Below, in pieces: positions 39,301 to 49,374 of a DNA stretch of 64,000 nt. This DNA comes from Telopea speciosissima. Its lineage: Eukaryota > Streptophyta > Magnoliopsida > Proteales > Proteaceae. Position numbers and translations under genes: made by a program. The stretch is taken from NCBI RefSeq assembly GCF_018873765.1, contig NC_057921.1, positions 66,887,557 through 66,951,556 of the forward strand, given 5' to 3'. Every line of letters begins with the position of its first letter. The stretch's first letter is position 1. The notes below the pieces were generated by a model. That model saw only the letters and a list, made by a program, of their open reading frames with translations, did not search any database and was not told the origin of the DNA.

Positions 39301-39612
39301 AGAGCAATCAGCAACCCAAAGACCACCTGCAGAAGAATCGGTGTTGCGAGCAGTTGGGTCCTCGTCAGCATCCGAGAAGGACCACAAAGGCGAAGAGTGC
39401 TGTTCGGAAGATGATAGCAGAAGAAGCGGGTTGTGAGACGATGAAGCAAATGGAAACGGTGACGCTGGATTAGCCAAGAAAGGGTTCTGGCTCTGGTCCA
39501 TCATCAACATCGATGTGTCGATGTCGAGATCGAGATCGAAATCCATGATGTAATCTCTCTGTGTCGACCTCTGAGAGAAGTTCGACTTTTCTTCTCCTTC
39601 TAGTTCCAACAT
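24343..39612 (-). CDS. NLP: NIN-like protein (NLP6/7 type), RWP-RK and PB1 transcription factor
   Basis: Five exons on the minus strand: 39288-39612, 37486-38042, 27692-27736, 26655-27594, 24343-25496, all GT..AG with matching phases; 1006 residues. NLPs are nuclear regulators of nitrate-responsive genes. The order is typical: an acidic N-terminus (LDLD cluster) followed by SPLWSFSD; a large conserved N-terminal response region with GAF-like features (residues ~130-520) including [17 protein letters not shown] and AQTWVPCRH; the RWP-RK DNA-binding domain split by the last intron (about 596-660, RWPSRK at 639-644); and a C-terminal PB1 domain (909-988) with the basic IKATY strand and the acidic YLDDDHEW loop. 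The start at 39612 gives the leader expected of the NLP6/7 clade. Exon 3 is only 45 nt (15 residues) yet completes the conserved block. Intron 27737-37485 is 9.75 kb and packed with transposons. Confidence 0.96.
25497..26654 (-). other. NLP intron 4 (1158 bp), phase 1
   Basis: It separates the two halves of the RWP-RK domain. The donor is GTGAGT (complement of 26649-26654) and the acceptor is TTTTACAG. It contains repeat-like unique sequence with no recognisable gene or element. Confidence 0.85.
27692..27736 (-). other. 45-nt micro-exon of the NLP gene
   Basis: Reading the minus strand between CTGCAG and GTGACT gives 15 codons, [15 protein letters not shown], in phase 0 on both sides. The same block lies in this position in other NLPs and is needed to join the exon ending KALE to the exon starting ICNEGR. 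It is 97 bp from the next exon and 9.75 kb from the previous one. Confidence 0.93.
28418..29479. mobile_element. hAT-like non-autonomous DNA transposon with target duplication
   Basis: The ends are CAGGGATTTAA and TTAAATCCTTG, inverted repeats of 11 bp with one mismatch. They are flanked by the 8-bp duplication GTTACACT (28410-28417) and GTTACACA (29480-29487), which is the size hAT transposases make. The interior is about 930 bp once the nested MITE is removed, rich in GATAC/GTATC words at 28573-28745, and has no transposase frame. It splits a duplicated block whose intact copy lies just to the right. Confidence 0.7.
28430..28562. mobile_element. MITE with 15-bp perfect TIRs and 9-bp target duplication
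   Basis: The element is 133 bp. ATAGTTATCAAGGCG (28431-28445) is the exact complement of CGCCTTGATAACTAT (28548-28562). Both sides carry GGATTTAAG (28421-28429 and 28563-28571), a 9-bp duplication as made by Mutator-like transposases. It is inserted 12 bp inside the left end of the hAT-like element, so it arrived later. Confidence 0.85.
30345..30435. repeat. Long hairpin with 19-bp perfect outer stem
   Basis: TAAATCATTTTAATTGGAG at 30345 is the exact complement of the last 19 bases ending at 30435. Partial pairing (AGATATGTT with AACATATCT) continues inward, leaving almost no loop. It lies in NLP intron 2. It could be a tiny foldback MITE or, if transcribed, a small-RNA precursor; the sequence alone does not decide. 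Confidence 0.75.
30509..31979 (-). mobile_element. Deleted LTR retrotransposon, Ty3/gypsy-like, minus strand
   Basis: Two similar direct repeats, 30509-30934 (426 bp) and 31573-31979, enclose about 640 bp. GGCTCTGATACCA (31558-31570) is the complement of the tRNA-Met primer site and lies two bases inside the right repeat, which is therefore the 5' LTR on the minus strand. A polypurine tract (AAGAAGGGTGGAA on the minus strand) abuts the left, 3' LTR. The left LTR starts TGATACGTGCA and ends TGCACGTAACA. Minus-strand frames in the interior read VRLDFPKFN, like the start of gypsy Gag, and [12 protein letters not shown] just before the polypurine tract, like a polyprotein tail, so almost all of gag-pol has been deleted. 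The right LTR lacks its outer ~24 bp. It lies in NLP intron 2. Confidence 0.8.
32090..32716 (+). mobile_element. 3' fragment of an L1-type LINE (RNase H region and poly-A tail)
   Basis: The plus-strand frame at about 32260-32560 resembles the RNase H-like (RVT_3) end of plant L1 ORF2, with AEARGL and a WNASKEL segment where an active domain would have Asp. It ends in a poly(A) tract at 32703-32715, as a LINE 3' end should. The element is 5'-truncated and broken. Confidence 0.5.
32862..35810 (-). mobile_element. RTE-clade LINE, near full length but decayed
   Basis: Minus-strand fragments in order: endonuclease with [16 protein letters not shown] and NRSGVGI (35700-35330), SAHAPQVG, then DLNEHVGRD (35240-35210); reverse transcriptase with KVGKAPG (34300), LHQGSALS (33745) and the catalytic [11 protein letters not shown] (33625-33660); [10 protein letters not shown] (33450); and a C-terminal RGRLRWFGHV-like block near 33100. 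The 3' end reads TTAGTTGGGATAAGGC followed by GTTGTTGTA, the characteristic tail of plant RTE elements rather than poly(A). Several stops and frameshifts separate the pieces, so it is inactive. It lies in NLP intron 2, on the same strand as the host gene. Confidence 0.85.
38525..39225. repeat. Three tandem copies of a 221-225 bp unit in NLP intron 1
   Basis: The landmark AGGATAGGATCC (or CCG) starts at 38571, 38792 and 39017, giving periods of 221 and 225 bp. Copies share ACGAGCTTTTCAT, a variable poly-C run, AAATTCTATGAAG and GGGACATACC. Copies 1 and 2 are very alike; copy 3 is more diverged, has lost the poly-C and has a replaced segment near 39050. The array is about 65 bp downstream of the first exon in the direction of transcription. 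Confidence 0.93.
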
Positions 39613-40707
39613 TTTCTTCTTCTTCCATGGAATCCACCACCTCTAGTTGTAGACTTTTTAGTGTTACTCGCTAAGATAGCTTGACGATGACTTTCTTTAT
39701 TTTTTTAATAAAATTTTGCTGCTACTTTTAAGTTTTAACATGAAATCAGCAAAAATTTAAAAGTAAAAATAAAAAAGAGAGATGATCACATGATTCACTT
39801 TGTCTACGTGAATCTGAACGATCCAACGGCTGGATGTTATAAGAGATCAAAATCTGAAAATCAAGAAGTGGGGCCTGTGCTCCACTACGATCATCGTTTG
39901 AGTTGATTCCATGTATGCACTTAATCCAACGAGGCGGCGCATCAAGTGGTGATGGGTTTATTTCCAGTTGGGGATATAATTTGTATGCTTAAGCTTAGTG
40001 GTCCAGTCTATAGACCGTTGGCCACCTGGTTCCGAATGATGTGGTTGGATCGTTGGATCCATCAAGATTTCTAGATGTAATTTAATTCGACAGTCAACAA
40101 TATCTTCTGGATTTTCTTTTAGATTAAGAGTTTGTATAATAGGAGGGGATTAGAGGATGGGATAGGCCCAAGGTGGTTTGAACTCCATATCCTCTGGATT
40201 TTCATATTTGATGGGCCAAAATTATTTTGTTTGAATCGAGATCGGAATATTCAATCCAAAAAACAAATTAAAAATCAAGATCCGAATCTACATGGGGACC
40301 GATTCGACCCCCCACTCCGAGTTTAAAATATTTGATCCAGACCAATCCCAATAGGTCAGGATCGGTGAGTTATCCCAAAAGGATTCTGTTCACGTAATCG
40401 ATCATAATTCATACTGGGCCCCAAAATGTCCAAACCCTAGTTTAGGGATCGGCGCCTGGGTCGGCCAATCCAATCTCGAATTTTAGAACACTGATTTATC
40501 CACAAAATTTGGGCCCATTGGACCCGACATATTAGGAACAAACAAAATAATAAGCTTCTCTTCAAAATATAAAATTTCCCCAATTAATCAAAGAAAGGGG
40601 GGAGGGGGGGATTCTAGTGGATCTTTATCCCCTCAATTTGCCTATCCCTCAATTTCCTCAATTCCATCTAATAAGATGGCAGAAATGACCACCCTATTCC
40701 TGGATCT

Positions 40708-40853
40708 TTATCGCCCTTATTACTGGGGGCGTCCTGTGCGCATCGTGCGGCACAACACAATCCATGTGTGCACGGTGGGGCCCATTATGCACACATGGAT
40801 CGTGCTATGCCGCACGATGCACACTGGATCGCCCCCAGTATTGTGGGCGATAA
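40708..40853. mobile_element. Palindromic MITE, 146 bp (family member 2)
   Basis: The ends are TTATCGCCC and GGGCGATAA. Inner arm pairs include GGGGGCG with CGCCCCC, GCATCGTGCGGC with GCCGCACGATGC, and ATCCATGTGTGC with GCACACATGGAT. The centre carries GGGGCCC. It is the same size and design as the element at 6129-6275. Confidence 0.78.
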
Positions 40854-41195
40854 TTTTTCCTCTATTCCCTACCCGAACACATTGCCCGATGTGGGGCCCA
40901 CCTCACTCTATTAGAAGGAATTGAGGAAATTGACGGACAAGCAAATTGAGGTGATATTTTTCCAGATTCCACCTCTCTTTTAAAGCTCATAATCCCAATT
41001 TAATGCTTGTAATGGTTGATATAAGATAGCACCTAACTCTATTGTTGCTAAATGGCTGGTCTTGAACTCTTGATTCCCCCACCCCTCCTTTCTCTTGCTT
41101 AAGTTATAAGCATCTTCAATTGTAAAAGAAAAAGATGAAAATATAAATTTAACCTAATTTTTTTTTTTTGTCCGATAATGATTAATATTATTCAT

Positions 41196-41384
41196 TGGGA
41201 AAGAGAACGCTACTTGGTTGTGCAGCGCACGCTGCCCATGTACCTTGACATAGGGGTGTACAAAATGATCATTGCACCCCCTAGATCCCCAAAAATGACC
41301 AGGGTGCAGCAGTCATTTCGCACACCCTCATGTCAAGGCGCAGGGGTGGCGTATGTGGCACAACTGGGAGTCGTTCTTTCTCGC
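41196..41384. mobile_element. Foldback MITE, about 190 bp
   Basis: The arms pair imperfectly over roughly 90 bases, from GGGAAAGAGAACG on the left and CGTTCTTTCTCGC on the right through CCTTGACATAGGGGTGT (41243) and ACACCCTCATGTCAAGG (41322-41338). No coding frame is present. No certain target duplication was seen. The arm sequence suggests a Mutator-like MITE. Confidence 0.7.
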
Positions 41385-41619
41385 TTGTTTATTTGTTGAT
41401 AAAAATATGTTAGAGTTTTCCTCCACCCACCAACCCTTCTTTCAGCCATTAGATGGGAATATATAAAATAGAGAATGACATTTCGGATCTTTATCTAGTA
41501 GGGACAATGTAGTTATGACCCTCTGTGCGTGGGTTAAAATTTTACCAACAGTGAATGGAGACTTGTTTACCTGGAAACAAAAATGGACTCACCTAAATTT
41601 TTTTTTTAAAAAACAAGAT

Positions 41620-42330
41620 CAAAAGGTACGGAATGGAGATTAAAATCCTCTGTAGTTTGGACTTCTTGCGGTGCCTTACAGTTTGGGCGCTCAACACGTG
41701 GACGATGCTTCATCCAACGGTGCGAGCTCCATTGACCCAATTTTTTTTTTTCTTTCTTTCTTCTCGAGCTCGACACTGATGGATGTCGCATCTTCCACGT
41801 GTCGAGCTCTTAGGCCCGAAAATCTTACATGTAAAACTTTACATGGCATATTTTATATGCTGAAAATTTTACATGGAATATTTTACATGTTGAAAATATG
41901 TAACATTTTACATGGCATATTTTACATGTTGAAAATAGGTAAAAATTTACATGTTGAAATTTTTACGTGGCATATTTTACATGTTGAATTTTTACATGGA
42001 AAATTTTATTTCGTAAATGCAAAATTTTCAACATGTAAAAGGCACTGAATGGGGATTAAAATCCTTTGTAGTTCGGGCATCTTGCGGCGCCTTGTAGTTT
42101 GGGCCTGAGAGCTCGACATGTAAAATTTTACCTTTTTCTTTTTTTTCTTTTACATGGCAAATTTTATTTTGTAAAATGTAAAATTTTACATGTTGAAACT
42201 TTTTCTTATGTTTGTTTCCATTAAAAAAAAAAAACCAAACATTGGAGCACTTTTCAACATTCAATTTTACATCTAAAAGTTTTTTGAAGTGAAAATTTTC
42301 AAATAAATATTTTCGTCGAAACAAAGGGAA
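41620..42330. repeat. AT-rich minisatellite between direct repeats, with MITE-like ends
   Basis: Degenerate tandem copies of a TTTTACATGGCATATTTTACATGTTGAAAA-type unit (about 20-30 bp, variable) fill about 41825-42030 and recur at 42115-42200. A ~75-bp block starting GGATTAAAATCCT or similar (41636 and 42050) is repeated directly on both sides. A further inverted pair, CGCTCAACACGTGGACGATG (41690) against 41783-41808, gives a foldback typical of a MITE. No gene is present. Confidence 0.7.
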
Positions 42331-43194
42331 CCTTATTAGGGAAATCTGTCTTTCGGGTTGATTGATTGTTCTTAGATGATAGTCAACTATTAATTTACAA
42401 GAAAATCTTGTTTGTAAGCAATGTTGGTGAAAAAAAAGTACTTACTTTATTTATTTATTTATTTTTGCCTCTTTTAGTATAATAGGTCTTTATTTTTTCA
42501 GTGATGACAAATCTTGTCATTTCATATGCCTACTCAAAAAAAGTTGCAACTTTTGATAATGACAAAACGATGAGTCATTTTCAAATTATTTTATTTATTT
42601 ATTATTTTTATTTTTGTGTGGGGAGTGTACCGCCCATGCCCAGACACAATGGGGGCGAAATGACTGCCCCACTCTCTGTGAAAGGTGGAAATCCCATCCC
42701 GAATATGCCTCTACGCCCCTTCTCAGTGGTCCCTATGCTCGTGCAGGGGCCATGTTCCGCCATAAAGAACGGTCTCCCATCTATTTTTTTACCCCTACAT
42801 TAAGGTCTCATTACAATAGAGAAAATCAGTAGATTCACAAAGAAGTTTTATAGGAAGTCTTATAACATGGGAAAATTCTTTCTAACTTTATGGTTCAATT
42901 GCAATATCTATAATTGGGTTGATTGTGATATGCATGTAGATATACTAAATTTTTGGGGGTCAATCTATGGTGAAATATCAAGAAATATCTTTTCAATGTA
43001 TCAATTGCTAAAGATTCCATTCCCAAGAGGTTTGTGTTAAGCTACATTTTCTTGGTAAAATGTGTTAAGCTACATTGAATAATGAATAAATTGACTTTGT
43101 TCAATGTAGTGGTCGTTGACGTTAAAATCTTACCATATTTTTTTGGGTAGAAATCTTACCATTTTATATATATACATATGTTTTTGGTTGAAAG

Positions 43195-44335
43195 AAGCTT
43201 TATTGGAAGAAAGGGCAAGTTACAGCCGAGACATCCTGGTAACATAAATTCAGGAGCCAAGGATTGGAATTTAGCCAAACTATCCTACTTGCAGAGGATA
43301 AGGCCTTCCTAACTAGGGAATCGGCAACACCGTTCCTATCCCTAGAAACATGATTAAAGGAAATAGATGTAAACTGACTCGCTAAGCATCGAATATCATG
43401 GATGAAACTGCCAATAGATAGAGGGGCAGGATCATCACCGTTGATATAAGAGATCAGGGCGGCGCAATCAGATTCCACCAAAATATGACGCACTCCAGCT
43501 TCCACCGCCGCTAAGAGGCCTGCTCGAACAGCCATGGATTCGCCCATCAAAATATCACTCATAGTTACTGGATCTGATATGGCCAGAATGCTGTGTCCCA
43601 GATCATTCCTTATGATGAAGCCTATTCCACCGTTGGACTCTCCTCTAGGTAAGGCTGCATTAGTGTTGAGCTTCACTTGATCATGTGGAGGAGGAATCCA
43701 CTGCCTCTGATCGGTGGACGACGATTCGACCAAGGACTGTGATGTGTAGATAGGACTTTGAGACAGCTTCCCAAACTCCTCGCAGGCCATCTATGCATGA
43801 TTAATTACTTCCTCAGGGGTCCAACTTTTAAGCTTGAAGATACGATCATTCCTAGCGATCCATAAAGACCAACACATGAACACAAACAAACTCAAGGTCT
43901 CCCTCCCCTCTTTCTTGCTTGCAAAGGTCAGCCGCTTCCAACTTTGAACCACCCCTGCTAGCTTAATCTCTTTGTTCATAGGAATGATGAAGTTCAAATT
44001 ACTTCCAAACCAAGAGGCTTTAGCAAAGTCGCAATTGAAGAGAATATGATCGGTGGATTCTAAAGCAAAACCGCAGGCAGAGCAGCTAGGATCTATAGGA
44101 ACTTGCCTCTTAGCAAGCCCTTCCCCTGAAGCGATGCCGTGGGCACAGCAGCGCTAGAGAAATGCTTTGATTTTGGGGGGGGGGGGGCATGCAGTTCCAA
44201 ATACGTTTCCAATCTGACGGGGCGATGTCCTCCCACTTGTTCCTTCTAGAAGATGAAGGTTGTAGTGACATGAGATGATCCCTCTGATTCGCTTGGACAT
44301 GATAGGTTGACTTCACAGGAAAAAACCCCATTCGT
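43195..44335 (-). mobile_element. 5'-truncated L1-type LINE: zf-RVT and RNase H-like end of ORF2
   Basis: The minus-strand frames 44331-44110, 43997-43791 and 43790-43200 together read as the C-terminus of plant L1 ORF2: a zinc-knuckle segment (VKSTYHV, then WKRIWNCM), a frame break at the poly-G run near 44176-44188, a CWSLWIARND segment, and a 196-codon RNase H-like domain. In that domain the catalytic Glu (GESMAVRAGL), the second Asp (VESDCAAL) and the last Asp (NGVADSLV) are present, but the first Asp is replaced by Asn (KLNTNAAL). Stops between segments make it a relic, although the 43200-43790 frame is still open. Confidence 0.75.
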
Positions 44336-45543
44336 AGATCCTCCCCAAATCAGAATCTCTTCCTTCGGTGTTAAGCTTAAGGGAATTTTCAAAATCGCTG
44401 CAATGTCGGATGTCGAATTTCATATGTATATTTGAAAGATGTATAGGTGTGACATCTCTTGATAGTGAAATAATCATTTTCAAATTTTGTATAAAAAAAC
44501 ATTTTTTACACCTATTGAGAATATGACAAAACCAATCAAATGAATGATACATGTTCTAAATACACTGGAGTCCATCATAAGAAGTCAGCTTACGGATTAA
44601 TTGTCGCCCAGTTGATGCCATGGGACTATGAAAGATGGAAACAGAGGAGTTGACTGATAAAAACGGATAACAACGATTATGTAATATCAATTTATTGGCA
44701 TCATCATCAAAAGTGGCTTCCAATTGGTCATAAATTATTAGCTATGTGTGGGGTTTGTATGGTGAACAAAAATAATTAATCAAGAAATTGGTCAACTTTG
44801 ACAAATAATAAGTTAAAAGAAATCTGTCATTCTGACAATCTATTTTGTAATTGTTCCCTTAAATAAACCTTTAAATTTTACTATTGAACCGATGCATGCT
44901 TGGGTGGTTATGTTTTATTACGTGGACAATGCTGTAAAAAATGAGAAATTTCTTCTCGCTTTTAAATGTAAAGAAGAAGTTAAGCCAATTTAAAAGGAAC
45001 TTGTGATGAAATATATTTTTTAAATATAATTATATTTTTATTTTTATTTCATAATGTACAAACAGTACAAAATGTGAATCACATAATAGTGTATGAGGGT
45101 AGATAGAGATGAAGGTTAGATTTGATCCTCATATGTAAGGATTATAATAAGTCAACAAATTTTTTAGTTGAGCTACTCTAATAGTCAATATTTAGAACTC
45201 TTATATAGAAATAATTATTCTAGAGTATTAGGCACTTCCCCTAGTTGAAACTTGATAGTTGAGATATGTGTGGATCTTTTATGATATGGACACACCCACA
45301 TTTGTTGATGATAGGCGTTGAAGAATCAAATCGGTTGAATCGACTGATTTGAATTAGAATTGTCATGTTTGTATCTATAACATTTGCCACCCTTTCTTTC
45401 TTTTGGAATAAGAGAAAATCAATGAAATCTATCTCTTGTAACAATATTCTCAAGTTATTGAATAAATAACTCATAAATTTTGTTAATTTTTTGTTTCTTC
45501 TCCTTGATTGTATTTTTAGGGTTTCAATCGATAATGGCCAATG

Positions 45544-45620
45544 TTGGCTAATTCGGATCCAACCAGAATTAGAATTGGTACATTGGCTAATTCGGATCCA
45601 ACCAGAATTAGAATTGGCAA
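45544..45620. repeat. Tandem duplication of a 39-bp unit
   Basis: Two nearly identical copies begin TTGGCTAATTCGGATCCAAC at 45544 and 45583. No gene context is evident. Confidence 0.9.
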
Positions 45621-46579
45621 CAACTGATCTCATCCTCAATCGCATACTCTTGGACTTTGTGTTGTCGCATCATTATGTATTTCAATTATCATTGGAAGGC
45701 TAGTTGGATCTTGAAACCAAATAAATCAGAAAAAAAAGAAGTTTATTTTTGGGATTTGGATCTATGTATCATTCAAACCTTCTATCAATATATAAAATTA
45801 GGGAAAATACTCTTGAGCCCAAGGCGTACACTAAACCTTTTCACATATATCATAATAGTAATTTTTTTAAAGAGAAGAGAAACAACAATTAAAAAAACAT
45901 AAACGTGAGAGATTATAGAGTACCCTCATTGCTCAGAGGACCCTATCCCATTAAATTATTTAATAAAAATAAAAGATCTAAAAATGTAATACAAAACACA
46001 TGCGATGGTGTAATGTCGTGTTTCGTAACACTTCTAAATGTGATTTTGATATTCTTTTGCCATGTAGAAATATATATAGAACAAATAACATGTTTGATAA
46101 GTTTTATTAGTTTTTTCTCAAATATGTGGAACACAAAATTTGAGGGTATTAATTCAGAAACGAAAATCAAAATTGAAACTGACTGTTTAAAAGTAACTGA
46201 TTTGAATAAAAAATTTCGATTCAGAATTTTGAAGTTAGACTAAATTCTTCCATGTGAATGGAATCGAATAGTGTAACTCTAGTGTTGAATTGTATGGAAT
46301 TACCTACCATGGATTTATTTGTTGAGTAATTAAAAAGGATTGAAAGGTATGAGATTTGACAATTTATTGGGATTGAATTAATAAAGGTAGAATTTTATTT
46401 TCACAATTTTATTTATTTCAGATTTTCAACAGGTTATTCTTACTTAAATCGAATTTGAATTAAATTACAAAATTGTGTACGAATGAATGAAGCAATCGGA
46501 TTCAAATTTTTGAGGTTATGAAAATTATTCGATTTTAATTTATAATCAAAAGCAAACCTAGAAACCGAATTAATAAAAA

Positions 46580-47116
46580 GGGAAATTTATGTTTACCACC
46601 CCTGTGGTTCAAACTATTACATCTATCACCCTTAAAATTTGATCTATTTCAAAAACCTTCCCTATATTTTGAAATATTCTTAGAACTGTATCCCTATCTT
46701 TAGATTAAAACACTTAAGTGATGATGCCATCATCCAAATTTAATATAAATACCCATAATACCTTTAATAGACTTCGTTCCATATTTACCACCATTTGGGA
46801 GCCCCTGCTATTCCGGCGACCACTTGCTGCTCCGACAGGTTCTTCTTCTTCTTCTAGAAGCAAGAAAAGAAGCAGAGAAGAAGAACCTATCGGAGCAACA
46901 GGTGCTCCCTAACCCTTCTCACTCCAATTGCGTATGCAACGGTAACAATGGTGAGGTGGGATTAGTTTATTAATAACAAATAAGAAAGGGCAAAACTATC
47001 TTCTCAAATTAAAACTAACAAAGTTAACACTCAAGGATACAGACGTAATTTAAAATATTTCAGAGATAGTAGACATAATAATTTGAAACTACAGGGATGG
47101 TAAACGTAAATTTCCC
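46580..47116. mobile_element. TIR element, 537 bp, Mutator-like
   Basis: The left end GGGAAATTTATGTTTACCAC and the complement of the right end (GGGAAATTTACGTTTACCAT) match closely and stay similar for about 50 bp. The centre is itself a foldback (about 46826-46903) with arms GCTCCGACAGGTTCTTCTTC and its near complement. The flanks read AATAAAAA on the left and AACAAAAA one base past the right end, a possible imperfect target duplication. The single short frame inside is not a transposase. Confidence 0.75.
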
Positions 47117-49374
47117 GAACAAAAATAGAAACGGAGAAACATTCGCCTGAATAAAGTGTTTCTTTGTTTCCGGAACAAAGCGCTCGACCAGTGAAGGCTC
47201 CAACCATAGTCACCAGCCTCGTCCTCAGATAGCAGAGACCATAGCAGGTACTCTCCTTCCCCTCTCTCTCTCTCATTTGTTTATCTGTTTCTCTCTTAAT
47301 CGATTTCGTCGCAGCATTAGTTCTTACAAACACTTGGTAGCATTAGTTTTTCTTTGTGAGGTCCAAAGATCTGCTGTTTTTTTTTTCCTTTTTTCTGACG
47401 ATGTTTTGATCCACAACTCTCTTAACCCCCAACCTCACAATCATCGACGGAGCACGCTCTTCCCAGAGTCGCCATAACGGAGCACGGCCTTGCACCGGTA
47501 TGTACACCTCTCCTCTCCCTGTCGTCTTCCCCGATTTGAGTCTGAGTTTCAAAAGGGAAGCCCTATTCCTAGATTTCTCCAGTCGGAATCAGTACTAGAG
47601 AAGCGCTCATTGCATATCAACATTTCAAACAAAGATCAATTACGGGTTCCCTAGATTTTAGCCTGAAATTGCTGGTTCTTCTGTTATTGGAGGCTTCACC
47701 TTCTTCTCCAAATCAATATCGGGTTCCGCCTTTGTCCTAATATCATTATCTGACCCATCTATTGGGTTCTTAAACAGGTCGGTAAGGTGGAGTCCTTTCG
47801 CAGTTCCATGCCATTTTAACGCCTTCTGGCGTGGTTCTTAAAGGGGAGAAGAGATAAAAACTCTCGACTTCTGTTTGGATTCATTCTCAGGTACCAACGT
47901 TCTGTTGTTGTTTATGCCACTTCTAAGCCATCTTCGTTTTCTCTGAAATTTCCTATCAGGAAATGCTAATGGACATTTGCCGTACGAATGTTAATCTCCC
48001 CACTTTGTCCTAATATTACTCTCCGACCCATCTTTTGGGCTCTTAAACAGGGTCAGTATGGTGGAGTTACTGGAGTCCTTACTTTCTCTTTCGATTTGAG
48101 TTTCTATTTTCTTATTTTTCCTTGCACTTATTCAATTTTTTCTGATCAACAATTACATCTCTTTCTTGATATTGGTGACATACAGTGTTAAGACCAGTTT
48201 TCTTCCATCTTATTCTTATCACAACTCTCCCAATTTAGTTCAGTTTGACCTCAGATTTCATAGCAAGCAGTCATTTATTTACATGTACTATTGATTTCTG
48301 AGATAAATTTTAAGTTTCAAACTTATATTTATTCATATCTAGTTTCTGCCCTGTTTCTCCTGCTGAAAGCATCCAATCACAACACCTATTTGACACAGAA
48401 TTTTGAGATTTTCTGCCATTAAATAGAACTGGTGATTAGGGCCACTTGATCAGATTTCCAGGGCTAATGGACCAGCCAGTTTCAGAGTTGTCAAAATCCT
48501 CCCCAGAACACCCTCTAGTTTGTCATTATCAGTTTCCCTTACCTTCTCCTTACTTCTCTGTTTTCTTTTTATATTCAACAATAGTTGTTATCAGTTTTCT
48601 TAGTGTATATCGTCAAACACATTCTGCTAGTTTGATTCTATTTCAGTCAACCAGTCAAGACCAAATCAGTTCTCCATTATACTATTGTTCATTTTTTCTG
48701 TTGTATCCACCCTGCTAAGTCCCAAATCTAAGGATTTAGAGCACCGATGTACATTAGCAATCTGATGGTACTATATGTTTGAAAAATTGCACATTATATA
48801 ATTTATCTACCGATCAGAAAAATGAAACAAGTACCAATGGCAAAATACCACAGAACGTAAGATATTGTCACTCATATAACTTACAATGAAGTATGAGTAC
48901 ACTTGAACATCAATAGCCTCTATAAATGGAGCCATCTGCCATCCTGAAATGCAAGTAGTTATGTAAGGGAACAAAGAGAAGCTCATAGAGAGAGTAAAGA
49001 TGAATCCCCAAATTGCACTATTGTATACATATTCATAGGTGTAGATACATAAATTTAATTAGAATGTAATGAAACCAGAAACCAGAAACCAGAAATTAAA
49101 CCACCACCAAACACACTAAACAATATGCATGAGTAAGGTAACAACACACCAATATGTAAGTTAAAATTCCAACCTACTCATCATGTGCTCTTCAAATTCA
49201 CACTTTGAAGTCAGATAAAAGGACCAATAGTTGAATTTATAGGGAAACAAAAATCAATTGAACCAAGAATCTACATTAAGAAAGGTTCAACCTGGGATTT
49301 CAGAACTCGGATCCGAAGTAAAATAGGGATTCCAATTGATGAAGTTTTAGAACAGCACTTGCTACATGTCCAGT

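Larger units (their letters stand above)
39613..46579. other. Intergenic spacer right of the NLP start
   Basis: The first few hundred bases are the NLP promoter and leader, with no element I can define. The remainder contains the MITEs, the minisatellite and the L1 fragment listed separately. 44340-46570 is AT-rich and shows no gene; it holds two copies of a 39-bp unit at 45544-45620. Confidence 0.55.
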
